Position numbers and translations under genes: made by a program. 44,037 nucleotides of DNA from the NCBI GenBank assembly GCA_964446285.1, contig CAYUNT010000011.1, positions 1 through 44,037 on the forward strand, written 5' to 3'. Shown here piece by piece: positions 1 through 8,820 of the stretch. Each line of letters begins with the position of its first letter. Within the stretch, counting starts at the first letter, position 1. The notes under the pieces were generated by a model. That model was not told the DNA's origin and ran no database searches. It saw nothing but the letters and a program-made list of their open reading frames with translations. Source of the DNA: CAYUNT01 sp964446285 (GTDB lineage Bacteria; Sumerlaeota; Sumerlaeia; SLMS01; CAYUNT01).

Positions 1-196
1 AGGATATATGCAATAATCCTAAACCAAAGGGGCACCATGTTCCTGTTGCTCCCGCATCGCTTCGCCCCAATCAGCCAAGTTTGCGGCGCGCTGCACTCCG
101 CGCTTGACGCCAGCGCGTTCGGCGGAGTTTAGTAATTGCTTGGGCGGCGCCAGGGACAATTCGATTGTTCGTGGCGCGCGCGCCTCTCGCAAGCCA

Positions 197-272
197 GGTG
201 CGGTAGCCAAGTGGCTAAGGCGGAGGTCTGCAAAACCTCTATTCGGCGGTTCGATTCCGCCCCGCACCTCCA
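197..272 (+). tRNA. tRNA-Cys (anticodon GCA)
   Basis: A full cloverleaf can be folded by hand. The 7-bp acceptor stem pairs GGTGCGG (197-203) with CCGCACC (262-268). The D stem is GCC/GGC. The anticodon stem pairs GAGGT with ACCTC around loop CTGCAAA, giving anticodon GCA at 230-232. The T stem pairs GGCGG with CCGCC around TTCGATT. The discriminator base is T269, usual for tRNA-Cys, and CCA is encoded at 270-272. It stands alone, 38 bases beyond the end of the leftward TPR gene. The cognate synthetase gene, cysS, is in the same window but about 36 kb away. Confidence 0.97.
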
Positions 273-310
273 GGAATTTTCAGCCAATAGTCCGCCACTT
301 CCTCCAGGAA

Positions 311-2056
311 TTAATTCTTGGTGGTGATTTTTTCGCTCAGGCGCGGCAGCGGAACCGGCGGGGCAGTCAGCGCCCCATACAATTGCCGGAGGTCCTGCAT
401 TTTGTTATTTAGGTCGGCGCTCGTAATGGAGCCAAGCGAGGAATCCAGGCGCAGCGCCTCGCGATAGGCCGCCAATCCGCGCTTGCAATATTTTATCGCT
501 TCCAGGCGGTAATTAATCACGCGGACGTTTTCCTTGCGGTCGGATATCTGCATCTGATTGGCGTTGTTATAGGCTTCGTTGCGGTATCCGTCGCCGATCG
601 CGATCAACTCCTGGGCCTGGGCGCGTATCGCCTGCTGCTGGCGTTTGAATTCGATTTCGGACTTGGTGCGAAGCGCATCGGCCTTCTCGACAATATCCGC
701 CAGGCGCGGATACAATTCGATCATCTGTTCGGCCTGGCTCATTGCGAGCGAATACTGGCCGATTTTCATCGAGTCTTCGATGTCTTTCAGGTCAGCCAGG
801 GCATAATCACGCAGCAACCCAAGCGCTTTGGCGTTGTGCGGGTCCTTGCTGAGAATCTGGTCGATGTCGTTTCGCGCTTGCGAATCGAGGCCGTTTTGCT
901 TGAGGAAAGCCGCCAAATCCGCCAAGCCGTTGTAATCATCGGGCTTCAGTTCGTCGCGCCGCTGGAGATATTCGAGGAATCGCAGCGGAGCAATGTCGGC
1001 GGACGGGAACACGTCCAAAAGGTCTTTGTAAAGGCGGATGGCCTTATCGAGATCGTTGGCCCGGGCCGCTTCATTTGAAAGCTGGATATAGGTTTCGAAC
1101 AATGTGCGGTTCAGGGTTGCATCCTGTCCCTTGGCCGACTTCTGAATGCGGCTGAGCAGGGGCAGAGCCTGTTCGAGGCGCTTTTGGCGGATATACAATT
1201 CGCTCAATTTGCGCATAAGGAGAACGTCGTCCGGGCTTTCGCGCAGCCTGGCCTCGTATCCGCGCGCCACATCATCGGTCCGCGCTGGATCGTCGAACCA
1301 CAGATCAAGGAGGGCGTCGCGGGCGGCTTTGTTTTGCGGATCGTAACGGAGGGCTTCCTGATAGTATCCAGCCGCGCCGAGGTTATCGAGTTTGTTGCGG
1401 CGGAACGCGGCCCAGGCAAGATACAAGGCGCCGGCCAGGCGGCGGCGGCGGGGTTCGAGGTCTTTGTTGCGCGCCTCGCCCACGGAATCGAGTTTGCGCT
1501 TTGCCTCTTCGAAACGCTTTTCCGCGGCAGTGTCCTCAAAACCGCCCTGGGCAAGAAGCGCCTCCACATCATCGAGCGCCTGCACCTGGGTCGAGCGCGT
1601 TTGCTGTTCGCTGGCGCGCGCCGCCTGGGCCATTTTACGCCCGAGGGCCTCGCGGACTTTCTCGACATCGGGATCGACTGGGGTTAGCGACGCCGCGCGG
1701 TCAAGCGCCGCCGCCGCTTCGGAAAGATGTTCGTTTTTGATATGCTCTTCCGCAATTCGCCTCCAGCCGGTAGAAGGAGCTTCCTTGGTGATTTGTGAAA
1801 CGCGGGTGCGCGGGAGTTCAATTTCTCCCGCCGCGGTGATCAGCCGAACGCGGGTTTCATCGCCCGGAACGTCTTGCGCCAGACCGAGAATCTGATCGCC
1901 TGTCTTGAGCAGGATGACATCCGCGCGCGCGGGCAGGGCGGCAAGCGCGAGAAGCGCCAGAGAAAAGACAAGGGCAACAAGCGTTTCGGGCGCGGATGCG
2001 GCCGGCGTGTTTCTACGGCGCGTCATGCGGGATGTCGAACAGCGGCTGGGAATCAT
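311..2056 (-). CDS. Secreted or periplasmic TPR-repeat protein
   Basis: A protein of 581 residues. Residues 1-45 form a signal peptide: a basic start with TRRR, a hydrophobic run rich in L/A/V, and a PARA cleavage site before Asp46. A short beta-rich module follows (DVILLKTGDQILG, then AAGEIELPRTRV), of a kind seen ahead of TPR arrays. About ten helical repeats of TPR type make up the middle, and a charged, coiled-coil-like stretch lies near the C terminus. The longest frame starts at 2170 but overlaps the upstream gene. I chose the ATG at 2056 because AAGGAG sits 11 bases before it; an ATG at 2026 would also keep the signal. It is probably a protein-interaction scaffold outside the cytoplasm; no enzymatic motif is visible. 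It follows the radical SAM gene by 85 bases and could be co-transcribed. Confidence 0.8.
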   Translation of the reverse strand: MIPSRCSTSRMTRRRNTPAASAPETLVALVFSLALLALAALPARADVILLKTGDQILGLAQDVPGDETRVRLITAAGEIELPRTRVSQITKEAPSTGWRRIAEEHIKNEHLSEAAAALDRAASLTPVDPDVEKVREALGRKMAQAARASEQQTRSTQVQALDDVEALLAQGGFEDTAAEKRFEEAKRKLDSVGEARNKDLEPRRRRLAGALYLAWAAFRRNKLDNLGAAGYYQEALRYDPQNKAARDALLDLWFDDPARTDDVARGYEARLRESPDDVLLMRKLSELYIRQKRLEQALPLLSRIQKSAKGQDATLNRTLFETYIQLSNEAARANDLDKAIRLYKDLLDVFPSADIAPLRFLEYLQRRDELKPDDYNGLADLAAFLKQNGLDSQARNDIDQILSKDPHNAKALGLLRDYALADLKDIEDSMKIGQYSLAMSQAEQMIELYPRLADIVEKADALRTKSEIEFKRQQQAIRAQAQELIAIGDGYRNEAYNNANQMQISDRKENVRVINYRLEAIKYCKRGLAAYREALRLDSSLGSITSADLNNKMQDLRQLYGALTAPPVPLPRLSEKITTKN

Positions 2057-2141
2057 GGCGGCTTGTTCTCCTTCCGTTCCATTCATCTGGGATAATGTAT
2101 TGCCCGGAAACACTCTGGAGGGCCAACAAAAAACTGGGAAA

Positions 2142-3662
2142 CTAAGCGGAGGTCGGCGGGGCGGAGGCATCCGACGTCGGCGCGGGGGATGCGGACGGCG
2201 CGGACGGCGCGGGCGCGGGGCGGGAGAAAGATTGGCGCCAGTCGCGGATTTTCATCGCGGCGCGAACCACGCGCGATCCGCGAAGGCGGGCCAGTTCGCC
2301 TTCGAGTTCGCGAATGCGGGCGTCGCGGGCGTCGCGCTGGTCGATCAGGCTCCGAATCTGGCCCACATAATTGATGTCTTTCATCAGATAGTAGAACTTA
2401 TCGAGAATTTCGCGAAAGTCTTCGCGCGAAACGCTGTCGCCAAGGAAAGGAAACCGGTCGAAGTCGAACGTCTCGTAACTGAATCCGAGCCGGCTCCAAT
2501 CCATGTCTTCGCTGACGACTCCCTTTTGCATCGCGGCATCCCACGTGACCGTCCCAGGAAGCGGCTGGAGCGGCCCAAACGAAAAACGGTCGAAGTAATC
2601 CTTGTTCCGGATGGCGAAATCGTAGGTTTCCAGAAGGTCCTCTTTGGTTTCCGTCGGCGAGCCGAGGATGAAATTCGCCCCGATCGAGATGCCGTGTTTC
2701 CAGAGGAAGTCCACGGCGCGCTGATTCACCTCGGGCGTGACGTGCGTTTTCCCAAGCGCTTTCAGGATTTTCGCGCTATTCGACTCGAAACCGAAGTCGA
2801 TGTATTTGAAATTGAGTTCGGCGAATTCGGCGGCCATCTGTTCCGTAATAAGATCGACGCGGGCAAATCCGCGGAACCGGACGCCTTTATGGATGCCGCG
2901 CTCGCGGAAAATGCGCACGACCTCGCGCCATCGCCCGACATGGCCGATGAAAAGGTCGTCGAAGAAATACACAACGCGCGGATTGTATTTTTCGCGCAGA
3001 TACTCGATCTCGCGCGCCACATATTCGGCGGAGAAAAACCGGAAGGTCTTCCAGTGTTTCGCCGACGAGCAAAACGAACAGCGGTATGGGCATCCGCGCG
3101 AACTGATGAGATGGACCTCGTCGCTTGGCGCGAGACCCCATCCTTTGTCGATCGTCTCGCGGTCGGGATACGGCAGCGAATCAAGGTCCTTGATGGCCTT
3201 GCGCTCCGGCCCATAGGCGGGCTTGCCGTCCGCGCCGTGATAGACAATCCCCGGCACCTTGGCGAAATCCGCGGCGTCGGGACGGCGTTTTACATGATAC
3301 AACTTCAGCAAATCGACAAAGGTCAGCTCGCCCTCGCCGATGCCTCCGGCGTTGAACTCGGGCGGCAGGACGTGCGGCAGCGAAGTGATGTGCATCCCGC
3401 CGAGCAGAATCGGCACGCCGCCAAGCGCGGCGCGGATCGAGCGCGCATCCTCGATGGCCTGCTTGAAATTTTCCGTCGAGGAGGAAATGGCCGCCAAGTC
3501 TGGTTTTTCAGCGATCAAATCCTCAACGCGGTGATGAAACGTAGTCTCGGCCCACCAGCATTCCTGTTTCGCGTAGGCCGAAAGGTAACCGATTCCCAGC
3601 GGGGGCAGGCTCCACTGATATGGGCTTTGCCGGTCGTAGGCGATGAGAAACGATACCTTCAT
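2142..3662 (-). CDS. B12-binding-domain radical SAM protein
   Basis: A 506-residue cytoplasmic protein. Residues 1-130 resemble the cobalamin-binding Rossmann domain of this superfamily, with a GGMH and a GEGE motif, though the DxHxxG base-off motif is not present. The radical SAM cluster motif CPYRCSFC supplies Cys191, Cys195 and Cys198 for a 4Fe-4S cluster that cleaves S-adenosylmethionine. The TIM-barrel region continues to about residue 400. The last 75 residues are a coiled coil (RIRELEGELARLRG) and a Pro/Ala/Ser-rich tail. The substrate is unknown; relatives include methyltransferases and methylthiotransferases. The start at 3662 has AGGA upstream and gives the typical MKVSFLIAYD opening; the longer frame from 3704 has no ribosome-binding site. 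It lies between ftsH and the TPR gene, all leftward. Confidence 0.85.
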   Translation of the reverse strand: MKVSFLIAYDRQSPYQWSLPPLGIGYLSAYAKQECWWAETTFHHRVEDLIAEKPDLAAISSSTENFKQAIEDARSIRAALGGVPILLGGMHITSLPHVLPPEFNAGGIGEGELTFVDLLKLYHVKRRPDAADFAKVPGIVYHGADGKPAYGPERKAIKDLDSLPYPDRETIDKGWGLAPSDEVHLISSRGCPYRCSFCSSAKHWKTFRFFSAEYVAREIEYLREKYNPRVVYFFDDLFIGHVGRWREVVRIFRERGIHKGVRFRGFARVDLITEQMAAEFAELNFKYIDFGFESNSAKILKALGKTHVTPEVNQRAVDFLWKHGISIGANFILGSPTETKEDLLETYDFAIRNKDYFDRFSFGPLQPLPGTVTWDAAMQKGVVSEDMDWSRLGFSYETFDFDRFPFLGDSVSREDFREILDKFYYLMKDINYVGQIRSLIDQRDARDARIRELEGELARLRGSRVVRAAMKIRDWRQSFSRPAPAPSAPSASPAPTSDASAPPTSA

Positions 3663-3752
3663 TCGCGCCCGGTTCCTTTGTTGGAGGAGTTCCTTGGCAG
3701 GCATCCGGCCCGGCGGCGATGAGAGTCTTTCCCGCCCAGGGCGCCCGCGCGC

Positions 3753-5741
3753 TCAGGAGGAAGAAGGCTGTTGCGAAGGGGTTTCAAAGAAATCGCCCAG
3801 GCGGCCCGAACGCGGACGTTTGGACGCTTCCTCGGCGGGGGAGGCCGGTGAAGGCGGTTCGTCGGAGTTCGAACGGAACAGCGGCGGGAGTTCCTGGCCC
3901 TTGAGAATGTCATCGAGCTCGTCGCCCGAGATTGTCTCGCGGTCGATCAGAACTTGAACAACGCGATCGAGCGCCTCGCGGTTTTCCGTAAGAATTCGCT
4001 TGGCGGTCTGGTGCGCCTCGTCCACGAGCGCCTTTACTTCTTCATCGATCAGATTTGCCATTTGCTCGCTGTATTCGCGCTGGCTGGATAGTTCCTTGCC
4101 GAGGAATATCTGCGTAGTGGGTTCGCCAAATGTGCGGGGGCCGATCTTTTCCGACATGCCGAATTCGCAGATCATGCGCCGCGCCAGATGCGTAGCGCGG
4201 AACAGGTCGTTGCCCACTCCGGTTCCAAATTCGCCGAAAGCGATTTCCTCCGCCGCCAGTCCGCCGAGCAGATACACCAACTGGCGTTTAAGTTCGCTCT
4301 TGCTGCGGTTGTGGCGGTCTTCGGTTGGCAGGATCGACGTCGCGCCGAGCGAGCGGCCCCGCGGAATGATTGTGATTTTATGCACCGGGTCCGAGCCGGG
4401 CGTGAACTTGGCGCACAGCGCGTGGCCCGCTTCGTGGAAGGCCGTCATGCGCCGCTCGACTTCCGTGAGGACCATGCTGCGGCGCTCCGGACCCATCAAT
4501 ACGCGGTCTTTGGCCTCTTCGAGGTCGCTCATCTCGACGGCGGGCTTGTTCTGGCGCGCGGCCAGCAACGCCGCTTCGTTCACTACATTTGCCAAGTCCG
4601 CGCCCGAGAATCCGGGGGTGCCGCGCGCGATGTCTTTCAGGTCCACATCCTTGCCGGTCTTCACGGCCTTGGCGTGGACTCTCAGGATTTTCTCGCGCCC
4701 GACTACGTCCGGGAAATCCACAGTGATCTGGCGGTCAAAACGCCCCGGACGCAACAAGGCCGGATCGAGCACGTCCGGACGGTTGGTGGCCGCGATCAGA
4801 ATCACGCCTTCGTTCGGAGTAAAACCGTCCATCTCAACGAGCAACTGGTTGAGCGTTTGTTCGCGCTCATCGTGCCCTCCGCCAATGCCCGCGAAGCGAT
4901 GGCGCCCGACCGCGTCAATTTCGTCGATGAACACAAGGCACGGCTTGTTTTTCTTCGCCTGCTCGAAGAGGTCGCGCACGCGGCTCGCGCCTACGCCGAC
5001 AAACATCTCGACGAAATCCGAGCCGGAAATGCTGAAAAATGGCACATTAGCCTGCCCGGCGACGGCTTTGGCCAGCAACGTTTTGCCGGTTCCCGGCGGA
5101 CCGATGAGCAAGACGCCTTTCGGGATTTTTCCGCCGAGGCGCGAGAATTTCTTCGGGTCTTTCAGGAACTCGACCACCTCGCGCAATTCTTCCTTGGCCT
5201 CATCGACGCCCGCCACGTCGTCGAACGTGATTTTCACCTGGCCTTCCGCGACAAGTTTCGCGCGCGATTTGCCAAACGACATCGCCTTGTTCCCGCCCGA
5301 CTGCAACTGGCGCATTATTAATATCCACAACCCGATAAACAGCAGGAACGGCAAGAGGAGCGAAAGGACAATTTGCGTCATGAACGTCGATTGCGGCTGG
5401 GCGATGTAGGACGTCACATAGCTTTCCAGCATCACTTTGCCGATCAATTCGCTCTGCATTTCGAGGTATTTGACCTCGAAATCGACCGGCTTGTCCTTGT
5501 TATCGGGGTCCGGCAGGACGCCCGCCGCCAGCCGCCCCTCGATGCGCCCGCCTTTGTCGATCACCTTGCCGTCGAAGGCATGGTTCGAGCGCGTCGCGGC
5601 ATCCGCGTGGGTCTGTGCGATTTCGAGGAACTGCACCACCGACAGCACTTTGGGCTGCGGCGAATCGCGGAACTTATAGAACAGCAGAATGCACAGGAGG
5701 AAAAATACGATCCATAGTGCTATGCTTTTCACCGAATTCAT
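3753..5741 (-). CDS. ftsH: ATP-dependent zinc metalloprotease FtsH
   Basis: A 662-residue inner-membrane AAA+ protease that degrades unassembled or damaged membrane proteins and short-lived regulators. In order: transmembrane helix (7-23), extracytoplasmic domain (about 24-120), second helix (121-143), AAA domain with Walker A GPPGTGKT (214-221), Walker B VFIDEID, pore loop FVGVGASR and the second-region RPGRFDRQ, then the M41 peptidase domain with zinc site HEAGH (436-440) and a downstream Asp in GVGNDLFRAT. The usual RQRGAG stretch after Walker B reads RHRFAG, a minor deviation. The C-terminal tail is Pro/Ser-rich. The longest frame begins with TTG at 5756; the ATG at 5741 gives the normal MNSVKSIALW start. 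Length and motifs are complete, so it should be active. Confidence 0.97.
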   Translation of the reverse strand: MNSVKSIALWIVFFLLCILLFYKFRDSPQPKVLSVVQFLEIAQTHADAATRSNHAFDGKVIDKGGRIEGRLAAGVLPDPDNKDKPVDFEVKYLEMQSELIGKVMLESYVTSYIAQPQSTFMTQIVLSLLLPFLLFIGLWILIMRQLQSGGNKAMSFGKSRAKLVAEGQVKITFDDVAGVDEAKEELREVVEFLKDPKKFSRLGGKIPKGVLLIGPPGTGKTLLAKAVAGQANVPFFSISGSDFVEMFVGVGASRVRDLFEQAKKNKPCLVFIDEIDAVGRHRFAGIGGGHDEREQTLNQLLVEMDGFTPNEGVILIAATNRPDVLDPALLRPGRFDRQITVDFPDVVGREKILRVHAKAVKTGKDVDLKDIARGTPGFSGADLANVVNEAALLAARQNKPAVEMSDLEEAKDRVLMGPERRSMVLTEVERRMTAFHEAGHALCAKFTPGSDPVHKITIIPRGRSLGATSILPTEDRHNRSKSELKRQLVYLLGGLAAEEIAFGEFGTGVGNDLFRATHLARRMICEFGMSEKIGPRTFGEPTTQIFLGKELSSQREYSEQMANLIDEEVKALVDEAHQTAKRILTENREALDRVVQVLIDRETISGDELDDILKGQELPPLFRSNSDEPPSPASPAEEASKRPRSGRLGDFFETPSQQPSSS

Positions 5742-5824
5742 GCGGGTGAGTCTCAACGATCCATTGGTATCGCGGCGTGTGGCGGGGCCGAAAATCGCGA
5801 AAACCCGCCCCCGGACAAGAGCAG

Positions 5825-5853
5825 AGTGTCAAACGCGCCTCCACCCCTGTCAA
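5825..5853 (-). promoter_or_regulatory. Possible sigma-70-type promoter for ftsH
   Basis: On the minus strand a perfect TTGACA (5848-5853) is followed after 17 bases by GACACT (5825-5830), a weak -10 with three consensus matches. It lies about 85 bases upstream of the ftsH start, in the 258-base divergent spacer between ftsH and the PIN-TRAM gene. Seen by eye only. Confidence 0.3.
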
Positions 5854-5999
5854 CGCATCTTAGCGTGGAGCAATTTCCGCGCCAATCGAAAAGGACCGCG
5901 CGCCAAAAGCATATATACAAGAATTCGCTTGCAAGGGCAAACGGTTTTGTTAGCGTTTCTCCAGGGTCGGTTGTGATCTGTCACTCCGAGGCGAGAGGG

Positions 6000-7025
6000 A
6001 TGCACGGCATTTGGATCACGCGGACGGTTTTTATCCTGACCGCAGCCCTTTGTGGCTACTGGTTGGGGAGGCCCTATGCCGTTGGACCTCAGGCCTGCGC
6101 GGCGGCATTTGTCGTCGCGATTTTCCTTTGCGCCCTTGAATACAGCACCACAGCGCTTTCCTCGAAAAAAATCCTTTTGGCGGCCATTGGCGGGTTTTTC
6201 GGACTCGCCTTCTCGAGGCTTTTTTACGAAACCATTCCTTGGCCCCCGCCTTTTGACACGTCCGGGCGCGTCGCCCTGACGGCGTTCAATCTGTTTTTTC
6301 TATATCTCGGGATTATCCTTGCCCTGCGCCATGCCGACAGGCTTTCGCTGTCGTCGCTGAAATTTGTCCTCACAAATCCCCAGGATTCGATTGGCATCCT
6401 CGATACGAACGTCATCATCGACGGGCGCATCAAGGACCTCTACGCGCTTGGATTTATGCAACGCCGGGCTATTGTGCCGCAGTTCGTGCTCGATGAACTC
6501 CAGCTGATCGCCGACTCGCGCGATGTGAAACGCCGCGCACAGGGACGCCGCGGACTCGAAAACCTCGAAACGCTCAAAAAAGTCTATCCGCTCCTCGAAA
6601 TTCACGAGAAGGATTACCCGGACATCCGCGACGTAGATCATAAACTGCTGGCGCTGACCAAGGAACTGAACGCGCTGCTAATCACGAATGACTACAACCT
6701 CGAAAAGGTGGCGAAAATCCACCAGATCAAGGTGCTGAACCTGAACCAGATGGCCGCGGTGCTGCGTCCGGCCATTCATGTGGGCGACGAACTTTCACTC
6801 ACTCTCCTGCGCGAGGGCAAAGACCCGAACCAGGGCGTTGGCTACCTCGAAGACGGGACGATGGTCGTGGTGGACGAGGGGCTGCGGTATATCGGACGCG
6901 ACCTGCGCGTAGTGGTCACGTCCATATTGCAGACCTCGGCGGGGCGCATGGTATTCGCGCGTCCGCAGACCGGCGACGCCGTCACGATCGAGGAAATCCC
7001 CACGAGAAACAGCAACAGCGGGTGA
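6000..7025 (+). CDS. Membrane-anchored PIN-TRAM domain protein (YacL type)
   Basis: A 341-residue protein. Four hydrophobic segments span about residues 5-110. A PIN nuclease-like domain follows (130-250), with acidic residues at expected metal positions: ILDTNVIIDGR (Asp135), Glu166 in VLDELQ, Asp212/Asp214 and Asp231 in ITNDYN. A TRAM domain (about 255-330) would bind RNA. This is the architecture of the YacL/PilT-N-terminal family, thought to act on RNA at the membrane; its substrate is not established. The longest frame starts at 5826, but the ATG at 6000 has GAGG eight bases upstream and starts just before the first helix. It is divergent from ftsH. Repeat arrays begin directly after its stop codon. 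Confidence 0.88.
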   Translation: MHGIWITRTVFILTAALCGYWLGRPYAVGPQACAAAFVVAIFLCALEYSTTALSSKKILLAAIGGFFGLAFSRLFYETIPWPPPFDTSGRVALTAFNLFFLYLGIILALRHADRLSLSSLKFVLTNPQDSIGILDTNVIIDGRIKDLYALGFMQRRAIVPQFVLDELQLIADSRDVKRRAQGRRGLENLETLKKVYPLLEIHEKDYPDIRDVDHKLLALTKELNALLITNDYNLEKVAKIHQIKVLNLNQMAAVLRPAIHVGDELSLTLLREGKDPNQGVGYLEDGTMVVVDEGLRYIGRDLRVVVTSILQTSAGRMVFARPQTGDAVTIEEIPTRNSNSG

Positions 7026-7134
7026 GCGGGCGAGTTGTGAGCGAAGAGTGGCGAGCTGTGGGTTGCGGGTTGTGAGTGAAGAGTTGTGGGTTGTGAGAGA
7101 AGAAGTGGACAGCGGTAAGAGGGCAGTGAACAAT
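7026..7134 (+). repeat. Degenerate 7-bp-period array (GTTGTGA type)
   Basis: Imperfect units such as GTTGTGA and GTTGTGG alternate with GAGYGAAGA and GTGGRCAG stretches, starting at the stop codon of the PIN-TRAM gene. Similar sequence recurs at 12126-12291, 26253-26352 and 34254-34282. No gene is seen here. Confidence 0.75.
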
Positions 7135-7182
7135 AAGAGGCATAAGATTTCATGCAACTCTTGAATCCTGCCTATACTTCCT

Positions 7183-7227
7183 GTTCCTAGAGTCCCATTG
7201 GTCTCATAGGTCCTATACGTCCCATCC
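7183..7227 (+). repeat. 9-bp tandem array (GTCCYATWG type), five units
   Basis: Five consecutive nonamers are readable, including GTCCCATTG (7192-7200) and GTCCTATAC (7210-7218). The same unit family occurs at 12304-12348, 14045-14080 (opposite strand) and 34322-34384. Confidence 0.85.
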
Positions 7228-7305
7228 TTTCCCCCGGCACAAAGGCAAAGTAAGGCAGAATGCAGTTGCTATCCGCCAATTTCCCCCAATAAGGACTCGC
7301 CTCAG

Positions 7306-7479
7306 ATGACAGCGAAAGAACAAATCAAGGCGCTAATTGAGGGGCAGCCGGACGATGCGAGTTTCGACGAATTCCTTCGTGAACTGGCCTTTGCGCGCAT
7401 GGTCGAACGGGGCCTTGTGGATGCCTGCGAAGGGCGCGTCATCTCCAACGAGGACATGGGAAAGCGCATCCAGCAATAG
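7306..7479 (+). CDS. Small antitoxin-like protein, apparently without a toxin partner
   Basis: A 57-residue acidic protein reading MTAKEQIKALIEG, then PDDASFDEFLRELAFA, then ERGLVDACEGRVISNEDM. The pattern (KEQ opening, LPDD-like turn, ERGL, GRVIS-EDM ending) matches the small antitoxins usually paired with RelE/ParE toxins, as I remember the family. AAGGA lies ten bases before the ATG. No RelE/ParE-like frame follows: the next 13-codon frame (ATG at 7485) stops at once, and the downstream region holds a decayed gene of another kind. It sits in an AT-richer strip between repeats, which suggests an acquired or decaying module. It may also be a free-standing regulator. Confidence 0.55.
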   Translation: MTAKEQIKALIEGQPDDASFDEFLRELAFARMVERGLVDACEGRVISNEDMGKRIQQ

Positions 7480-7524
7480 TAAACATGGTAGATGTTCTTC
7501 TGGCCACCAGGTTTCCATCTTTTT

Positions 7525-7904
7525 AGGCACCGAAACAGTTCATGTGGAGGAAAACCTGTCAATCAAACCGCAGTCTGAGATTCGCAACGTTCAAGGGCTT
7601 ACAGAATGGCAGAAGACTCGTTTACGATTTCTTGCAGGGTGCTGTCTATTGCTGGTGTAAGAATCGAATGGGCGATTGGTTCTCCATGAGAGACCTGATG
7701 GGTGGCGAGAATTTTGATTGGGAAGGAACTCCCTTGTAGGAACTTTTCGAAAAGCAGATACGAGCAGGCGTGGCGGTCGATGCTGCAATCGAGCAAGCCG
7801 GCAAAGAGAGTGGCTGGTTGCTCAAGCATGTGGTAAGTGAAGACCGCCGATGCTTTGAGACCAAAAAGGAAGACCTAATACGAAAATATCGCTGGATACC
7901 GTAA
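7525..7904 (+). pseudogene. Decayed gene with a frameshift and an in-frame stop
   Basis: One frame from 7542 reads DFLQGAVYCWCKNR, then MGDWFSMRDLMGGENF, and ends at TAG (7737-7739). Beyond it the same frame continues for 54 good codons (ELFEKQIRAGVAVDAAIEQA, then KKEDLIRKYRWIP) to TAA at 7902-7904. Upstream, a different frame reads plausibly as QGLTEWQKTRL and runs into a stop, which suggests a frameshift near 7620. The family is not recognised. Base composition is poorer in G+C than the neighbours. It could be a remnant of an accessory gene acquired with the antitoxin-like gene; assembly error is the alternative. Confidence 0.45.
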
Positions 7905-7950
7905 AAATTAATCATTCTTGGGGAAACTCAAGGGCAGCAGAAGGTTTGAG

Positions 7951-8094
7951 TCAGACGGCGCGGGCGAGGGAGGCTTTGGCGCGTTCTGATTGGATGCGGT
8001 GCATGGCCTCGTCGTCGAAGAATCTCGCGCCACATTCGGCACAGCGGAGATGATACAGCCACGGTAACATCAGTTTTCGTGGTTGGAATTCCAT
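7951..8094 (-). CDS. Possible small CxxC protein
   Basis: A 47-residue frame starting at an ATG at 8094, with the sequence LRCAECGARFFDDEAMHRIQ in its middle. The single CxxC pair and following aromatic residues recall half of a zinc ribbon. No convincing ribosome-binding site precedes it, and the open frame extends upstream into the pseudopilin gene. I include it because the spacer is otherwise empty, but it may be chance. Confidence 0.22.
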   Translation of the reverse strand: MEFQPRKLMLPWLYHLRCAECGARFFDDEAMHRIQSERAKASLARAV

Positions 8095-8122
8095 TTTCCC
8101 GGTCATCGCCCGGGGGCAGGCT

Positions 8123-8746
8123 CTAAAAACCCGCGCCCGGGCCGAAATAGTAGATGTCGCCGGACGAAATCGTGCCGTTGGTTGGATCGTATCGCGCCGG
8201 ATCGCCATTTTCCGCCGAGCCATCCTGGTGTTTCAGATCGGGGCCGTGGCTGAATAGGAAATAGCGCAGGCTGCCGCCGCCGCCCTGGCCGAGTTGCCGG
8301 GCCAGATCGCTGATGAACAACGGCTCGGCGGGCGACATGGATTCGTTATTGCGCTGTTCGGAATAGTGCCATGTTACGCGGCGCGGATGTTCTTCCTCGA
8401 CGCCCACTTCGAAAACATCGATAGGCAGCGCGGAGATGTAGGCGACGGGCGTTGTCAGGCGGAATGGCACAAATCCCTCGAACGCCTCTTCGGCGGGGTC
8501 TTCGATTGTGAAAGGCGCGGGCGGAACAAAACCGATGGGTGGGGGATAATGCGCGGAATCGACAGCGTATGCCTCGAGTGCGAGGGCGGTCGAGCGCATG
8601 TCGGCCTTGGCGCGCGAGACTTTCGAGCGGGTTTGCGCCTCGAGGAAGTTGGGAATGGCGATCGCGGCCAGTATGGCAATAATCGCGACAACGATAAGAA
8701 GTTCAATCAACGTGAAGGCCCGGCTTGACGAGTGCGTTTGGCTCAT
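8123..8746 (-). CDS. Type II/IV pseudopilin-like protein with prepilin signal
   Basis: A 207-residue protein with the class III signal SSRA|FTLIELLIVVAIIAI near its N terminus. Prepilin peptidase would cut after Ala10; Gly is the usual residue there and Ala a less common one. The hydrophobic helix (about 11-33) continues into the amphipathic spine FLEAQTRSKVSRAKADMRS typical of GspG-like pseudopilins. The C-terminal domain is soluble and ends with a DPTNGTIS-GDIYYFGPG motif, also present in the second pseudopilin at 17277-17990. GAGGT lies five bases before the start. It stands alone and is divergent from the Fur-family gene. It is probably a minor pseudopilin or a surface protein exported by that machinery, not a major pilus subunit. 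Confidence 0.85.
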   Translation of the reverse strand: MSQTHSSSRAFTLIELLIVVAIIAILAAIAIPNFLEAQTRSKVSRAKADMRSTALALEAYAVDSAHYPPPIGFVPPAPFTIEDPAEEAFEGFVPFRLTTPVAYISALPIDVFEVGVEEEHPRRVTWHYSEQRNNESMSPAEPLFISDLARQLGQGGGGSLRYFLFSHGPDLKHQDGSAENGDPARYDPTNGTISSGDIYYFGPGAGF

Positions 8747-8820
8747 GGTGACCTCGACTGCGGAAGTTGAAGGCGGAAGCGGCGATAGGGGCCGCGCCGT
8801 CCGATGTCTCGGCGCTTATG

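Noticed and set aside
19..267. 82-codon leftward frame covering the tRNA-Cys gene
   Set aside because: Its first third is the antisense of the tRNA, it has no ribosome-binding site and no recognisable motif.
318..2056. Frameshift or fusion in the TPR protein
   Set aside because: The repeats stay in one frame throughout and the length is ordinary for such proteins.
1905..3722. 605-codon rightward frame opposite the radical SAM gene
   Set aside because: It is the antisense shadow of a gene with clear motifs; such long shadows are common in GC-rich DNA.
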